Source: Trema orientale (lineage: Eukaryota > Streptophyta > Magnoliopsida > Rosales > Cannabaceae). Taken from it: a stretch of 64,000 nucleotides of DNA. The translations under genes and the position numbers were made by a program. Of this stretch, positions 22,659-36,430 are shown piece by piece; position 1 is the first letter of the stretch; each line of letters opens with the position of its first letter. The notes beneath the pieces were generated by a model. That model did no database searches. It saw only the letters and a list, made by a program, of their open reading frames with translations, and had not been told where the DNA came from. The stretch spans positions 499,767 through 563,766 of the forward strand of contig JXTC01000029.1 in NCBI GenBank assembly GCA_002914845.1. Reading direction: 5' to 3'.

Positions 22659-22670
22659 CTATATATATAG
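22659..22670 (-). promoter_or_regulatory. TATA box of polygalacturonase copy B
   Basis: CTATATATATAG lies about 53 bases upstream of the ATG at 22606 on the minus strand, matching the position of the box in copy A. Confidence 0.45.
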
Positions 22671-24121
22671 CATTGAGTTCCTATTTTTTTTTTAATTCTC
22701 CTTTATTCATTTATTCTGATGGAAGATATATCCTTGAGTTGTTTGTGTGTACTCAAAAAGGGTGTATTGTTTAATTTAATGTGGTTTTCCTAAAAAAACC
22801 TTTTTACTTTTCTCCTCTATACTCTTTCGCTATCTTGACTTGTAACCATTTTAGAATATTTTGGCGTAATGGACCTGAATATGATGTAAGAATATGTGGA
22901 GACATACATACAATTAAATGTATATATATATATATATACCAAATTCGTTTCATACATTGGTGGTGGAGGTTTCTAAATTTTCTATATGCCCAAAAGTTAG
23001 ACTTAATTGTTATTTAATGTTTTTGAAGCAAGAATATTGGACTTACTCTTATGGCTCACTTGTAGCTTCATTAAGTCTTGACTAACTAAAGAAAAATATT
23101 GTGACGAAATTATCATTGTAGTACTACTCAAATAAAATTGAAAAATTTTAAATGGACAGGTATAGTATTAACACCACATATTAATATGCCCACGATCTCA
23201 AAATTTGTACGTAGATTCAGTTTTTTTATTAAGATATCTTAGTATTATTCGATATGATTTGGTAATATGTTTGAAAACTTAGGTTTGAGCAAAAGCAATC
23301 CAGCCACTTAATGGATTTTCAATTGTGAGAGCAGAGGATCAAGATGAACCAATAATCTCAAAGTGGAAATCAAAGTGCAAAGTGCGCTCCACTTTGTGGG
23401 GCTTCATATAAATTGTTAAAGAAATGCTGAAAATGGAATGTGTGCACATGGTAGACGGCGGGATGTACAAACTATGAGCACATCCATATGATATGTTAAT
23501 ATATGATATTCAAATCAATGTTATTCATTACTAGCAATGATTTATCTGTACCGTTAAGTAATTAAATTAGTAACATATTTTAATGTGAAGGTTTATGACT
23601 GGTTGAAAACTAATTGCTTTATATTTAGTATTTTTTGTCCTATTAATGCAAATTTTAATAATAAAAGTAATTGAGTAATTATTTGGGGTTCTTTGTTGAG
23701 CAGAAAGAATGTGTTATTGACGTGTCTAAAGCAAATGGGTAACTCTTTACTACATCTACATGGACAATCTTGTGGCTAAGGAGAGGAAAAAAACAGAAAA
23801 GGGTGATCTTGATTATGACTAAGATGTGGTGGAAGATGTGATTGGTGAGGTCCACAAATTCACGGTACGTTTGTAAGAACTTGTATGCCATTGCAACCCG
23901 TGATCAAGTTTCTTTGTCACGAACCCGACACTCAATGGCCGGTCCGTCACGAGCAAAGGATATAAGATAAGTGAAGCAAAGCTTATCTTATATTCTACCA
24001 TATGGTAAAAAACTTAATTGAACTAAAAGTTAATGATACTGATATTGAGTAAACATGAAAATTCAATTAATTTGACTAAAGCTAATGGTACTGATTGAGT
24101 ACGTAAATTACCTACTAAAGA
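22671..24121. other. Upstream region of copy B and spacer
   Basis: AT-rich with a (TA)n run at 22919-22938. I see no gene. Short open frames around 23680-24000 lack codon structure or family motifs. Confidence 0.4.
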
Positions 24122-24137
24122 ACCAATAGTTATGCAG

Positions 24138-24280
24138 AGCTAACTAGGCTAGTTCAGTTGGTCTAAAATTTGAAGAATATGTGTGTGAGTTTTGGGGGTC
24201 AAGGTTAAAATCTTGATAGTAACATGTGTGTGAGTTATTTTTCTTCACATTTATAATAAATAGTGGTTATTAGTTAAGTC

Positions 24281-24311
<31 letters not shown>
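24138..24311 (+). mobile_element. tRNA-derived SINE, full-length copy
   Basis: Same family as 20282-20442: a decayed A box (CTAGTTCAGTTGG), B-box-like AGGTTAAAATC, 3' part GTGGTTATTAGTTAAG and a long poly(A) tail ending at 24311. The flanks at 24122-24137 (ACCAATAGTTATGCAG) and 24312-24327 (ACTAATGGCTATGCAG) form an imperfect 16-base target repeat. Confidence 0.75.
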
Positions 24312-24312
<1 letters not shown>

Positions 24313-24869
24313 CTAATGGCTATGCAGCATTGGGGCATAGGGGTGGGATTAAGAATGGTGATATATTCTTCAATTAGAATTAGGTTAAGCCCTTCTAAGT
24401 TTCAATTCCTTGTGTAATTATTACCTGAGTTTTTTAAAATGACTTACCGATTATCTAAGATTTTTAAAATGACAAAAAAAAAGAAAAAGATGAGGAGTGC
24501 AATGACATCAATAATTTATTCATTTTAGGAATATATATAATACCTAAATCAAATGATGAGTACCTAAATAAATAATGAATATGTTTTCAATCATAACTCG
24601 TTTTATTATTTCCATTTAAATGTACTAATTCATATATCCTAATCAAACGAGACTACCGTCCCACTTCCGACAAAACCATATATTAACATTATCTGATCTT
24701 TGTATCTATATATCCTTGCCTTACAATGCACATTAGAACTCTGCCGTAAAACATATACACGTGAAAAGTACTGCAACAAAGGCTTGTAGTTTGAAAAATA
24801 TTGCATAATACCTAGAATTAAAAATAACGAATAACACACCATTAAATAGGCCTTTGGGTACCTCTCTAA

Positions 24870-25462
24870 AAAAACTCTAGTCTCTATTATTTTTTTCTTT
24901 CAAAAATTTTTTTACCGTCGCTCTTACAATGAGCTAGAGAATGAGTACTTTGATCTCTTTCTTTGGCCTCTCCTCCCCCGATATTCTTCAGGAATGAGGA
25001 GTTTTTTTATTATTTATTTTTCTATTAAGTTCATATTTAGATCTGGTTGTAGTATTACATTTGTGTAATTTTTGGTACTACATGATCTTTGATATGTATG
25101 GGTTTTTAATTTTGTTTACTAGATCTTGAATCTGAGAAATTTTTTTTTTTTTAATTTAGATCTGTAATGCAAACGTGTTAGTTTTCTTTTCAACGGACGT
25201 AGATCTCATTGGTGTTGAAATCATAGTCGACCTACCAAAAATACAGTTTAGTAGCAGGTGAAAGTAATTGTTTACTGATGGCTCTTGTTATCTTTTTCTT
25301 TTAGAGAATTATGATAGTCCATATTTCTTGCTGTTACTTTGTTTGTAATCTATTTTTTGTCTCTTTTTTGAAGAATTTGAATTGCAATTCTATGCTTATA
25401 TTGTAATTTAAATTTTTTAGCTTTTATCAATATTATTCCCTTAAGGGAAAAAAAAAAAACGA
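24870..25462 (+). mobile_element. Poly(A)-tailed retroposon-like sequence
   Basis: Pyrimidine-rich beginning (CTAGTCTCTATTATTTTTTT), a middle with ATCTTGAATCTGAG phrases, and an end TCCCTTAAGGG followed by 12 A (about 25450-25461). The layout resembles the 3' end of a plant non-LTR element. There is no coding capacity and no target repeats were found. Confidence 0.35.
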
Positions 25463-27399
25463 AAAACGTATGCAATTTTGGAACTTAAACAGCACTACGT
25501 ACATTAATGATATTATATGTATAATTATTATGCACATTTAACTCGGATGAAAATGTAGTTATTCAGTTTTTTTAGAAAGCCTTTTTTACCTACCAGCTAC
25601 TGCATAAAATCGCAAACATACTAATAATTAAATGCGGTCCAATTCGGTCCTGAAAAACTTGAACTTTGCAGGCAGGGGACAAGATTTAGGTAAGGAAAAA
25701 AATTATGACACCATCGATGTCCGATTAGACTTTTTTTAAAAAATGTATGTGATATAGTGGCCTTTATGGATTTGGAATGAGAGCTTGTATCTTTTGTAGT
25801 GCAATTACACGCGAGTCCCACTTCTAGTTGCTAATGCTCACACCCACCTATATAGATTCCTTTGCAGACATCAAACTATCCTTTATCACGTTATATATTA
25901 GTATTGGAGGCCTAATTTTGGGATCTCTTCTAAATCGTCAATTGAGGTTATATGTAAATTGTAAAGATATATAATATGTTGATTTGTGAGGTTGATATCC
26001 TATAGCTTTGCTCTAATAAGTGACTATGAAATCAAATGTGAAATGCACGTCTTAAACTAGGATAATTTCAATTGAATTCAATTTGTTTTGTCTATTACTT
26101 CATCAGTTCGATGCAAAAGATATAGATTCCGTATGTAGATGAACTCAAAATTGGTGAAATTTTAGTTGCTTGACTTGCTATACAATCTTGATCAAATCAG
26201 AAGCAAAGCAATTCAGCCCTTTTTCTTTTAATTATTTAAGCAATTGAGCCAGTGTTTGTGCACAACAATTTGTCAGCCCCATGCTAGCTAGAGTATGTAG
26301 TAAGATTAATTTTGGGAAGTTTAGGCAAGTACCATATTTTAAAGTGGGATGGAATAATCCATTCTCTATTAATATTGCAAAATCAACTAGTGTCACCTGA
26401 GTGACTTCAGTGACTCGAGTGATTCGGAGTCACCTACCAATTAAGTAATTATGATTAAAAAAAAATCATATCTGAAATAAGTTTTAATTTGTCAAATTTT
26501 TTCCCCCCTCAAAACACACTCATTTTTAAATTATTCTGTTAACTTTCTTGTCAATAGATCTCTATAGGATTGGGTTTCTAACAGTTTTACCCACAAAATC
26601 AAAAAGAATTACAAAAATACGAAGATCATTTTTTTCCCTAATTTTCATACCATTTTTATTAGAAAAATATCACTTTTAAATACATTTTTAGAAAAATATC
26701 ATTTTTAAAATGATTTACTAATTACTAGTTTCTAAAAACTTGTTACTAGTTATAAATATATTTAGTTATTAGTTATCAGTACTCGAAAACTTGTTACCGG
26801 TTATCAGTTACAATTTTTAAAAATGGTATTTTTTAAATATTTTTTAAAATGACATTTTTCTAATAAAAATCGTGTCGGATCTAAAAAAAACAGCGGATCG
26901 TATTTTCAAATTTTAAAAATGTTTTACAAAGCCTAATTTTCCGTATAGGATTATAGCCCACTTGGTCGCATTGTGGGATTCACAATGTCAAGTCCATAAA
27001 CCATATTACAAACCCACTTTGTAACCTAAAATATAAATGAGAAAAAATTGGAGGAAATTAGACTGAGTGACATTTTTGGTGGTTGGTCTTTTGAAAAATT
27101 ACTATCAGACTAATATTTTCTTAAAAATTGGCATATATGCAAATACCCCCAAAAGTTCTTAAATGAAAACTTGATTATCCAGTCCAACTTAAGGCCCACA
27201 TGGCCCACTTCATACTACAAGTTTAAACTTGTAGTTAACTAATGGCAAGTTTATGGCTCCATTAGCCCAAGTTAGTTGCAAGTCAACTCTGTGGCAAACT
27301 GGCTGCCAAATTTGGTTGATAAGAGCGGTGTAGAATTTATGGTTAGTTTGGTACTGTTATAGTTTTTTTGAAACACCCATGCAATTAAGAATATAATAT
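25463..27399. other. Spacer with a small inverted-end repeat
   Basis: No gene. 26640-26870 has inverted ends (TTTTTATTAGAAAAATATCA and TGACATTTTTCTAATAAAAA) around GTTACTAGTTA/GTTACCGGTTA phrases, the same theme as the array at 44.1-46.9 kb. Confidence 0.4.
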
Positions 27400-28010
27400 T
27401 GATCTAAATTCTAGAGTGAATTTAGATCCAATTGCACAAACACAAGAAAATAAAGAACACAGAAATTTAACGTGGTTCAACTACAAATTGTAGCCTACAT
27501 CCATGGGAGATCACTAGCAAGCATAGTAAGCATTCAACTAAGAAAAAGAACAATTTACACTCTATAATTTTCATTTAACTGAAAGCATCAAAAGCTCATA
27601 GGTACATTTTCTCTGTTTGCACTAACCTGAAAACCTCATGAACCCATAATTATGCTTTTAGCTTTCTCTATCCCAAAAATCCCAAAAGTCCTCTCTCACG
27701 AAGATTACATTGTTGCTCTCTCTCTAACTTACTCTCTTCTGTCTCTCTCTCTCACCCGGCCCCTACCCTATGATGCCTGTCCATAAGGGTCTTATTTATA
27801 GAGAAAATACAAGAGTTCAAATAGGAGTAAAATATCTCCTCGGCTACTCATTAATCCCAAAGAGTCCTAGACTACCCAAAGACTTCTCCTAATAACAGTG
27901 CTAATAACATAAGACTCATAGAAATTTAATAGCCATACAACAGTTATGTTATGAGCAAGAAACAGTTGTGAGACAAAAGCTTACACAGTAGACTTTAAAA
28001 TCTGTTAGCC
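27400..28010 (-). mobile_element. LTR-like fossil, Ty1/copia type, minus orientation
   Basis: It shares the order of motifs with 37789-38400: TGATCTAAATTCTAGA at the left, AACGTGGTTCAACTA, CTACATCCATGGGAGATCAC, and a minus-strand TATAAATA box near 27795. These phrases recur in LTRs of plant copia elements. It looks like an isolated LTR or LTR fragment; the right end is approximate. Confidence 0.4.
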
Positions 28011-29388
28011 AAAATTAGAATAAATGTTACTTCTGCAAAGTTGATTATTCACTTAATTAAATGTTGATTTAAAAAAGTATAATAATTTGACAAATAACTT
28101 AATTAAATGTTATTTTTAAAAAGCACAATAATTTGACAAATTTAATTTATCAAATACCTATGTAGTTTTGGTCACACTACTCACTACGTAGCTACAACAA
28201 GACTATAATAAATTGACCTATTGATAAAACACATAATAGGGAATTAGAGTGTCGTTTTTTAATAATTCATTTTAGTAAATGTTCATTTTCTCATTTAAAG
28301 CTAAACGGCTAAGTATATATATTTTTATACTTGATATATTTACTTATATATACCAATTTTAATTTATGTACTAAAATGGATACATCATATTTTACACTTA
28401 GTATATACATTGATATACCAATTATTATGCTACCGCATATGAAAAATAGACATTTACTTAAAATGAGCTCAAAATTCGATCATTTTGCCATAAGACCCAA
28501 CTAGGGTAGAGCCACAAATTTAATCTAGAAGGGCCAAAAATTAATTATTTTTCAATTGTAGGAAGTCCTAACTCAAATCTTGAGGAATACTATACTCAAA
28601 ATTTGACAAGTTTATAAGGGGTAAAGGCTAAATTTAAATGAGACAAATACTAATTTTGGAAAAAATTAATATACTATTTACAAGAAAAATAAAATTCAAG
28701 GGAGCAATTAGCCCTCTCCCTCTGGGCTCCATGTGGCTCCACCCTGGACCCAACATAACATAGGCCCTATAATCCTTTTAGCAGGACATTCTCTCCTACA
28801 AAACCTTGAGAGCTATTCTTATCAACATAGGAACATGTATGTTGGAAAAAAGCGACTCATCAGTGGAAAACATTACTTATGATATTGAGATGAAGCAAGT
28901 AAACACATTTTGCAAGATGCTTATATTCCTACAACGATTGAGTGCCCGAGTACATCAAAGGGTATATATTTTATTAGAATAGTGATCAGAACCATACATC
29001 TTGATATTGTATGTTAATATTGTGTACGTGGATATATATATATATTTATATATATATATATCTTTTAACTCGGCACTTCTCCTACATGATCACTCTTCTA
29101 ACTTAACATGCATGGTAGTCCCCACCTAACAAATTAAGGTACGGCGTATATATATGTTGGAAATCATGGAACTCATGTGCTTATACATACCAGTCATACC
29201 AATATGTTTTCTTTAGCTATATATTAACTCCTCCAAGTTCGTCCAAAAAAAAAAAAAAACAAAGGAACTCCTCCAAGAACTGCTATAAATCACATTTAAT
29301 GTTTTCCTAAACCATACTAGCTCGTTCTCTCTCTCTCTCTCTCCCCTAAACCATACTAGCTCGTTCTCTCTCTCTATATATATTTATA
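28011..29388. other. Spacer with TA and CT microsatellites
   Basis: No gene seen. (TA)n runs lie at 29030-29060 and CTCTCT runs near 29327-29375, including a short duplication of CTAAACCATACTAGCTCGTT. Confidence 0.4.
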
Positions 29389-29637
29389 TCCAATCCAGTA
29401 AGTGTTTTTTTTTTTAACCTATACATAGGTATCATTTTAGCCAATGAAAATTTTTTTTATACATTTTTTATATTAAAAAATAAGAGAAAAAAATTATATT
29501 AATGATGTACGTCTTTTTATGCACTTCATTATAACCGTTAGATCACCATTAGATGATGATCTAACAACTGAAAAAAAAATACTTACACATAGATAAAAAA
29601 AAAAAAAAAAAAAAAAAAAACCTACTAAATTGGCAAC
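29389..29637 (-). mobile_element. MITE family 1, copy at 29.4 kb
   Basis: Left end ATCCAATCCAGTAAGTG and right end CCTACTAAATTGGCAAC are inverted. Internal TAACCTATACATAGGTATCA and AGATGATGATC phrases match the other copies. A 26-base A run lies near its right end. Confidence 0.6.
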
Positions 29638-30130
29638 TTTATATATAATATATATGTGTCTGTATATACATATATGTTGTGAGATCTGTTGTAATAACAC
29701 ACGCATGCAGGCCGTTTGCACTGTCTTGAAGTCATTCTTAAAATAGATAAAAGAATAAAAAGGGCGTACTTTATATAGTATGTTACGATAAGTACAAGTT
29801 TAATGATTTGGATGATCTATCACATATGCACATGGCAGCAAACAACTTGATTAACTACTTAATTAATTAATTAATTAATTGATCAGTGCTTAGGAATATA
29901 TATGAAGGACTTCTCAATAGTTACAATTTTTTTGTGACCATGAATAGAGACTAAAAAAAGTAATGATAGCATTAAATTTTTTTGATGGTGATAAATAGCA
30001 TTAAATTTTTTTAGCCAACCACCAAACTAATCACTACCATAGGATATAGATCTAATGACCTAAACCATTGTAACCATCTATGGGTAAGTATTGTTGTAAC
30101 CATTTAAACTAAACCCAATATATATTTATA

Positions 30131-30357
30131 GTTCCCAATCCAATAGGTATTTTTTTAACCATCTATAAGTACTTTTTTTAGCCGTTGAATTATTATCTAA
30201 TGGCTATCATAATTTGAGTGATTAGAATAAATAAATAAATAAATGAATAAATAACCGTTATTTAATGCATTTCTCTAGCATGAAAAAACATACATGATGA
30301 TTTATAATTGGGCAAAAAATACCTATGGATAGGTAAAAAAAAAAGAAAAAAAATACC
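30131..30357 (+). mobile_element. MITE family 1, truncated copy
   Basis: It begins GTTCCCAATCCAATAGG and has the AGCCGTTGAATTATTATC core, but its right end runs straight into the next copy at 30361. Confidence 0.5.
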
Positions 30358-30360
30358 TAC

Positions 30361-30595
30361 GAGCACAATCCAGTAGGTATTTTTTTCTACCTATACATAG
30401 GTATCATTTTGATTAATTAAAATTTATCATGTACGTCTTTTTATAGTGAAAAATAAGAAAAAAAATATCACTAATAATGCACGTCTTTTCATACACATCA
30501 TTATAGTCGTTGAATCACTGCTAGATGATGATCCAACGGCTAAAAAAAAAAATATTTACATATATAAAAAAAACTTACCTACTAGATTAGCAACC
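30361..30595 (-). mobile_element. MITE family 1, copy abutting 30131-30357
   Basis: Left end GAGCACAATCCAGTAGG, right end CTACTAGATTAGCAACC. The core has AGATGATGATCCAACGGC. Two head-to-head copies in direct contact suggest insertion of one at the end of the other. Confidence 0.6.
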
Positions 30596-33140
30596 ATATA
30601 TATATGTACAACAATATGATCTTAATAATACCGAGACATATACACAAGAATACTATACATATAGTCAAATAATTTTTTTTTCAATTCGTAGTTCTATTCC
30701 CTCTAGAGTAAGCTTTTTCTGATAGGGGTACATATATATATATGTAAGTTTGAAGGGAGTTCAAACTCTATGTAATTAATTAGTTTCAAGGGAAAAATAA
30801 CAAGATTTACAATATTTTAACAACAAAAAACTCCAACTATAATATTGATAATAATAATTAATCGTAGTGCTACAAGTTCATGGCACGGTCATGGTGACCG
30901 ATCAATGGTGTCATGTATACATGTATGTATATATGTGGAATATTTTCAACGTATGTAAAAGACAATCTCCTAATAATTATATATATATATATATATTTGG
31001 CTTGAAGCCCTTACTTTCAACAAGATATTAGATTTTCTTTTCTTAACCATTGGTCGACACCTGCTAGAATTCGCTATATCAAATCTCGTCTCATGATCTC
31101 ATTTTTTGTTAAAATGCAAGAGATACAAATATATACTCGAGTAACATCAATACTCTTCTTCTATAGGTAAATGTGAAATTATACACTGATGCTATAAGAA
31201 TAGCTAGGATTAATAATCGACACAAAATTAAGGCTTGTAAAGAAGCATGCAAGGGATCGTCAGAACAAATTTGCTGCTACCGTCTGGCTAGGTCTTCCAA
31301 TAAGTGCTGAAATAAGAAATCTTTTCATGCCTATTTATAAAGTTGTACACTTGCCTTCATATACATTCAGCATGTCAAATTTCTTTAATTTAAATTTCAT
31401 CAAGTCTTATTGATCCATTTACCACGCATGCAAGTCACGTGTTAACCATCCCCCGACAAGAACAACAACTAATTAGGTGAATAATGAATTAAGTTCTAAT
31501 TATAAAAATGAATGCATTATCGTAATTAAAGAGTACAGTAATGTCAAATGCATGTGTAGGTTACGTTTATTTATGCTTACAGAGTCAGAAGTGTCCTCTC
31601 CTATTATACTGAGGTCATGAGAACAACCATTTATGTAGCAGCATAAACATTTTGCCAATTTGGCATATTATGGAACCACTTGAAGTGCTTGACTTATCTA
31701 TCTTTAATTCTGACCTCTTTTTATTTCTTGAAAGATTATTTTCCCTAATATGAATATTTTATTTGACTATTGAAAAGATTTAACAAAATAAATCTATTGT
31801 CAAATCAGTTTAGTAAATAACTTGATGTGGTCGATCTAGAGTATATTCGGTTCATGCCAAATACTTAACCAGAATAGTGTTTTTAGGTGTAATGTTTATC
31901 TATCCTACTATAGAATAGATATATTAATCCCGGCTCCTAATTAGTTTTCTTTATCATTGTACAGCAATAAATATATATATATATATATATTGAGAAATTA
32001 AATGTATATCTAAAACTATATATAAATGCAATAAGCTATGTATTAATGTAGATTTAGTAAATTGACTCCGTGAATGTATATTGATGTCCTTTCTTTTTTT
32101 TTCCCCTTTTTCTTACAGTATTATATGAATGTCCACATCAAGAAGAAATAAAAAGTAAAAAACAATACACTTTCTAAGGAAAGGGGAAAAAAAAAAGAGT
32201 AGTACTAAACTGCCTCAAGTGTTATTAATATATAGAACTCAAAAATATTGATCCCATGATAAAGAGGTGAAAGCCACAAATCTTAAGTTGGTGTCTCGAT
32301 TATGAAGGTAGTTAAGACTGGGAAAATTACGCGGAAAGAAAAGTAACTCATTCAAGTTTTTATTGTTTTAGCATAATATTTTATTTCAGAAGTTAATTAA
32401 TAATCATGATCACCATCAAATAAACAAACACCATGAAAATATTCATGTCACACAGAAGTATTATAGGAAACTTTTTCCTTAATATTTATAGGCAGAAAGA
32501 GCTTACGTTGACATGATAAACCCAAATCATGAACAAGATTTCAGTAATAAAAAATGAGACCTCACATCTCACAAGTTTTTTTTTTTTTACTATAGTTTTA
32601 TCATAGAGAAATGAGAATATTGATTTTTTTTTTTCTAGTAGAGCAGTAAAGAGAAAAATAAAAGAAATGAGAAAGGAGTAGGCCATTTCAAAATTTGTGG
32701 TAGGAATGAGTTATCTTTAATAATTGTGTACATGAACTAGAAAAGGAAGTTCCAACTTACCAGATTTGGCAAATGGAAGAGAAGAATTCATTGTACTACT
32801 CAAGCTGATAGGAAATCTCTCTTATTGTAAATGTATCCCAAGTAAGACAAACTTAGCAAACCCAATATGATATACACAGGAATAAGCTATATATATATAT
32901 AATTAGCATCGTAATTGATGATCATCATGTATCACAACCCAAACACAATCTATCATTATCTGAAAATCAAACACCACACAACTAATTTCTACAATTTAAC
33001 CATGCAAATTAAATCCACAACTATTGGAAAGTGAATCCCTTATTCTTAAACAATACGTTTACTATACCCACATAATAACATGATCTAGGCTGATCAAAAT
33101 ATTGATATTGATGAGTTGGAGAAATTAGGAGAAAAAATCA
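30596..33140. other. Spacer downstream of the SPIRAL1-like gene
   Basis: AT-rich with several (TA)n runs (30970-30995, 31972-31990). I found no open reading frame with family features. Confidence 0.4.
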
Positions 33141-33567
33141 TCACTTATCTCCGAACAAGTACCCAAGAGATGAATCTCCTCCAGGAACTGATTTCACTTT
33201 TGTTGAAGGACGATCCTGAAAATCATATGATAATCATCATTAATAGTAACATATGTAATTAAGAAGAGAAATGTGCAAATTAATAATTTTCAAAAATAAG
33301 ATTATAAAGCTGACGACTTACAGTTACAAAGTTCCCCAAATTTGGTCCTTCAGCTCGGTGATAGTTGTTGGAAATTTTGTCCTTCTCAGAAGGATCAGTG
33401 GTAGTTCGACTTTTGCGAGTGGCTGGAGGCTTCTCCGAGCTGCTTGTATCGATGCCATACGGTGGCTCAACTGGTCGTGGCGGCGGAGGTGCACTTGGCT
33501 GTTCCTCCGAGCTGAAAAGGTAGCCCAAGGAACTCTGTCCGCCGCCATAGCTTCCTCCTCTACTCAT
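33141..33567 (-). CDS. SPIRAL1-like microtubule-associated protein
   Basis: A 106-residue protein from two exons, 33322-33567 (82 codons) and 33141-33215 (24 codons plus stop), joined over a 106-base GT-AG intron. It begins MSRGGSYGGGQSSLGYLF and ends GGDSSLGYLFGDK. The near-identical SSLGYLF boxes at both ends are the hallmark of the SPIRAL1/SP1L family, small plant proteins that bind cortical microtubules and help control directional cell growth. The middle is proline- and serine-rich and disordered (PSAPPPPRPVEPP, KPPATRKSRTTTDPSEKDK), followed by NNYHRAEGPNLGNFVT, another family signature. The length matches the family. The start is the only in-frame ATG before the N-terminal box. Which SP1L paralogue it corresponds to cannot be told by eye. 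Confidence 0.93.
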
Positions 33568-36430
33568 GGCTGCTGCTTTCCAAGATCAATATGATCTGTT
33601 GTGTTTATTGTAATATGATCTATCAAGTAATAATTGAAGATTAATTTATCAGATAATAGGGAGGAATAAGGGAAGAAACCCTAATATATGTTGTGTGCTT
33701 TTGTGAATTGCACATGTAGTATGTGTGTGTGCATATATATATATACAAGTCCGGCCATATATGTTAGAACACTATGGATGTTAATGGCCATTCACCATTG
33801 ATGATACTTAATTGGTCTTTGAGTTCATGATTGAATAGTATGACCAACTTTCTGGATGGTGCGAAGTACCAATTCATGTTTCACAAAAGGAGCATCCTAT
33901 GGATTAGTCAGCCTATATTAACACTACATGCATGATTTTTGTATGTATACATGCCATGACATGTATATGCTACCAGACATATATAATTATCCCTAAATCC
34001 TATATGTTTACAGAGAACTATTAGTACTAGAGATAGAGATTTTTTTTTAATTCCTATGCATGGAGAAACAAATATTGATTGTTAAATTTCAATCAAATAG
34101 CTAAAAACATAATGTTATCATTTAATGTATATTAAAATTCATGCCAACATATTTAATTTCAATTATTAGATTAAAATCTAAAAATTAAATTGATTTTCCT
34201 ATTTAATAGGGAATGAAAAAAATTCATATTGTACTCGTTCTCATAAATCTATATATAATTTCATGAGAGTTATAAATTAAAAATGCCGTCATATACTATT
34301 TAACAGTAAGTATACAAAAGATTTGAAACTATATACATAGAACTCAACACAGTGAAGGATTAAACATGTGCTTATGATAATACAAGTAGATTGTCAAATT
34401 AATTCCAGTATGTACCAGAAGGTTGCTTAAATATATGAACTTATTATCGATAAGGAATGAAGATTTGAAGGTGCGTACAAACCGTAGAAAGAATATGGTT
34501 CCTTCCGGTAAGTAGAAAATATATATATATATATATATTAAGGTTGGTTAAACGTCAGGATCAGGTGGGCTAGCCATGGATCAACAACATTTAATTAGAG
34601 CATTTTATATATATTCCATAATCTTGAATTAGTGGTGGTTGATTCCAACACATGGACAGGAGTTTAAGCTAATTAATCCTTATTTTGTAAGTAATTAGCT
34701 CACAGAGTACCAACTTTCTTGGCATGCTTCATAATTGGCTAGCCACATACGCATTATTGTTAATTAGACATGCCCAACGACCAAATTAATTTAACAGGGG
34801 AAAGGTGTGGCTGCTAGCTAGCTAGACTTACCAATAAATATGGTACTCGCAAATCAATCAAACAATGTTTCAAATCATCGAACGGATGATATCACCTTAA
34901 AGACTGTAGGATACAATGAAAGTATAATAATTCCTTGGAAAAGCATCGAGGAATACAAATAGTTATTAGTACTGTCAATATGAATAAAAATGTGAAAATC
35001 ATTCAGTCTTGTCATATAACACAGTATCGGAGGCACATTATAAAACTAAATTCATGTTTTGTTATTAATTTTAGTATTAAATATTACTGTTCAAATATCT
35101 CATAGTTAATGGGCATGATGTATAACCATTAGGAATCTCGACAGGCTCAAGTGGCTTGGGCCTAAACCCACGTTATTTTAAGAGTTAAAGCAAATGCTTA
35201 ATTGGGTAAAATCAAGATATTGGGTTATGAATAGGAAATATAAAGTTGCAAATCATAGCTTTGCTGGCTTGGCAGTTGGACATCATTGATGGCTAGTTCC
35301 AATTTTGATACATTTTGTATGGTTGGAAGGGAACTTGTAGGCCACAGGAATCTCCCAAACTATTAAAAGTAGCTACTACATTTTTGTGTACTCTATAATA
35401 GGGGTATTCACATTGAGTTATTTCCATGTTAAATTTTATGTCCAACTATTAAAAGAATGCCATATTGATAATTTGATATATGATCTAAGAGTACTTCAAA
35501 AGGAAATATTTAAAATTTCATGTGATAAATTTATAGGTTGGAAAGTGAATCTAGAAAATTTGCTGATTATGAAATCATCCTATTTTGAACACCTTGAAGA
35601 TACGTACTCCTTGCTGAGTTTTTTTATAGTGTACATATTTACATATACATGGTAGAGACTCGAATAGTAATTTTTGTAAAATTACTATGGATAAGTACAA
35701 TGCGTTTTGGTAGATATATTCAAACATCATTACGATTAATTAACTATAAAATCTAAGAAGACGATGATCAATGTTTTCACAGCTATAGAGAGTTGTCTTG
35801 GAAAGTTGGCAGAGATTTAAGCAAAAGTGATCATGTGTGCGTTGAGGTCTATCTAGTCAGGCATATATCAAACTTCCCACATCGATCCTTGAACCCTGTT
35901 GCATTATACATAGACCATCATATCTGTGGCCCCTTGATGATGTGTAATTAATTGTCAACTAATTTGTTTTCATGACGTTATAAACTCATTATCAGTGGGA
36001 GATAAATAGTATTGTACTCTGTTTAATTTAATAATATTGTACCTGTTTAATTTAATAGTATTGCACCCTGTTTAATTTGACTAAAATTGCATTAATTAAT
36101 CAATTAATTTTCAGTACTTTCGTCGGTTAAACCCTCTTTTTTGAATTATTCTTATCACCACAGGGTATCTGTCATCAATTATTTTGAAATGAAATATGCA
36201 AGTCAAGTTTTGTCTTTGGTTATGACCTTTCATTTTTTTTCTTTTTAGATATCTATTTGTCTAATTATTTTGCAAAATGTACAAATCCAAAGCCTAATCC
36301 AATTTTATTAGTTTCCTGATTCATCAGTTCAATTAATAAATTGATGTACATAATATTATAAATTTAAAATAAAAATGATAAACTTAAAAAACTAATTAAG
36401 TAATTTCACGCCTTTCATGATTTTAATTAG
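33568..36430. other. Upstream region of the SPIRAL1-like gene and spacer
   Basis: A (TA)n tract at 33735-33750, about 170 bases upstream of the ATG, could supply a TATA box for the minus-strand gene if there is a long leader. 36010-36080 repeats GTATTGTACCCTGTTTAATTT about three times. No other gene is seen. Confidence 0.35.
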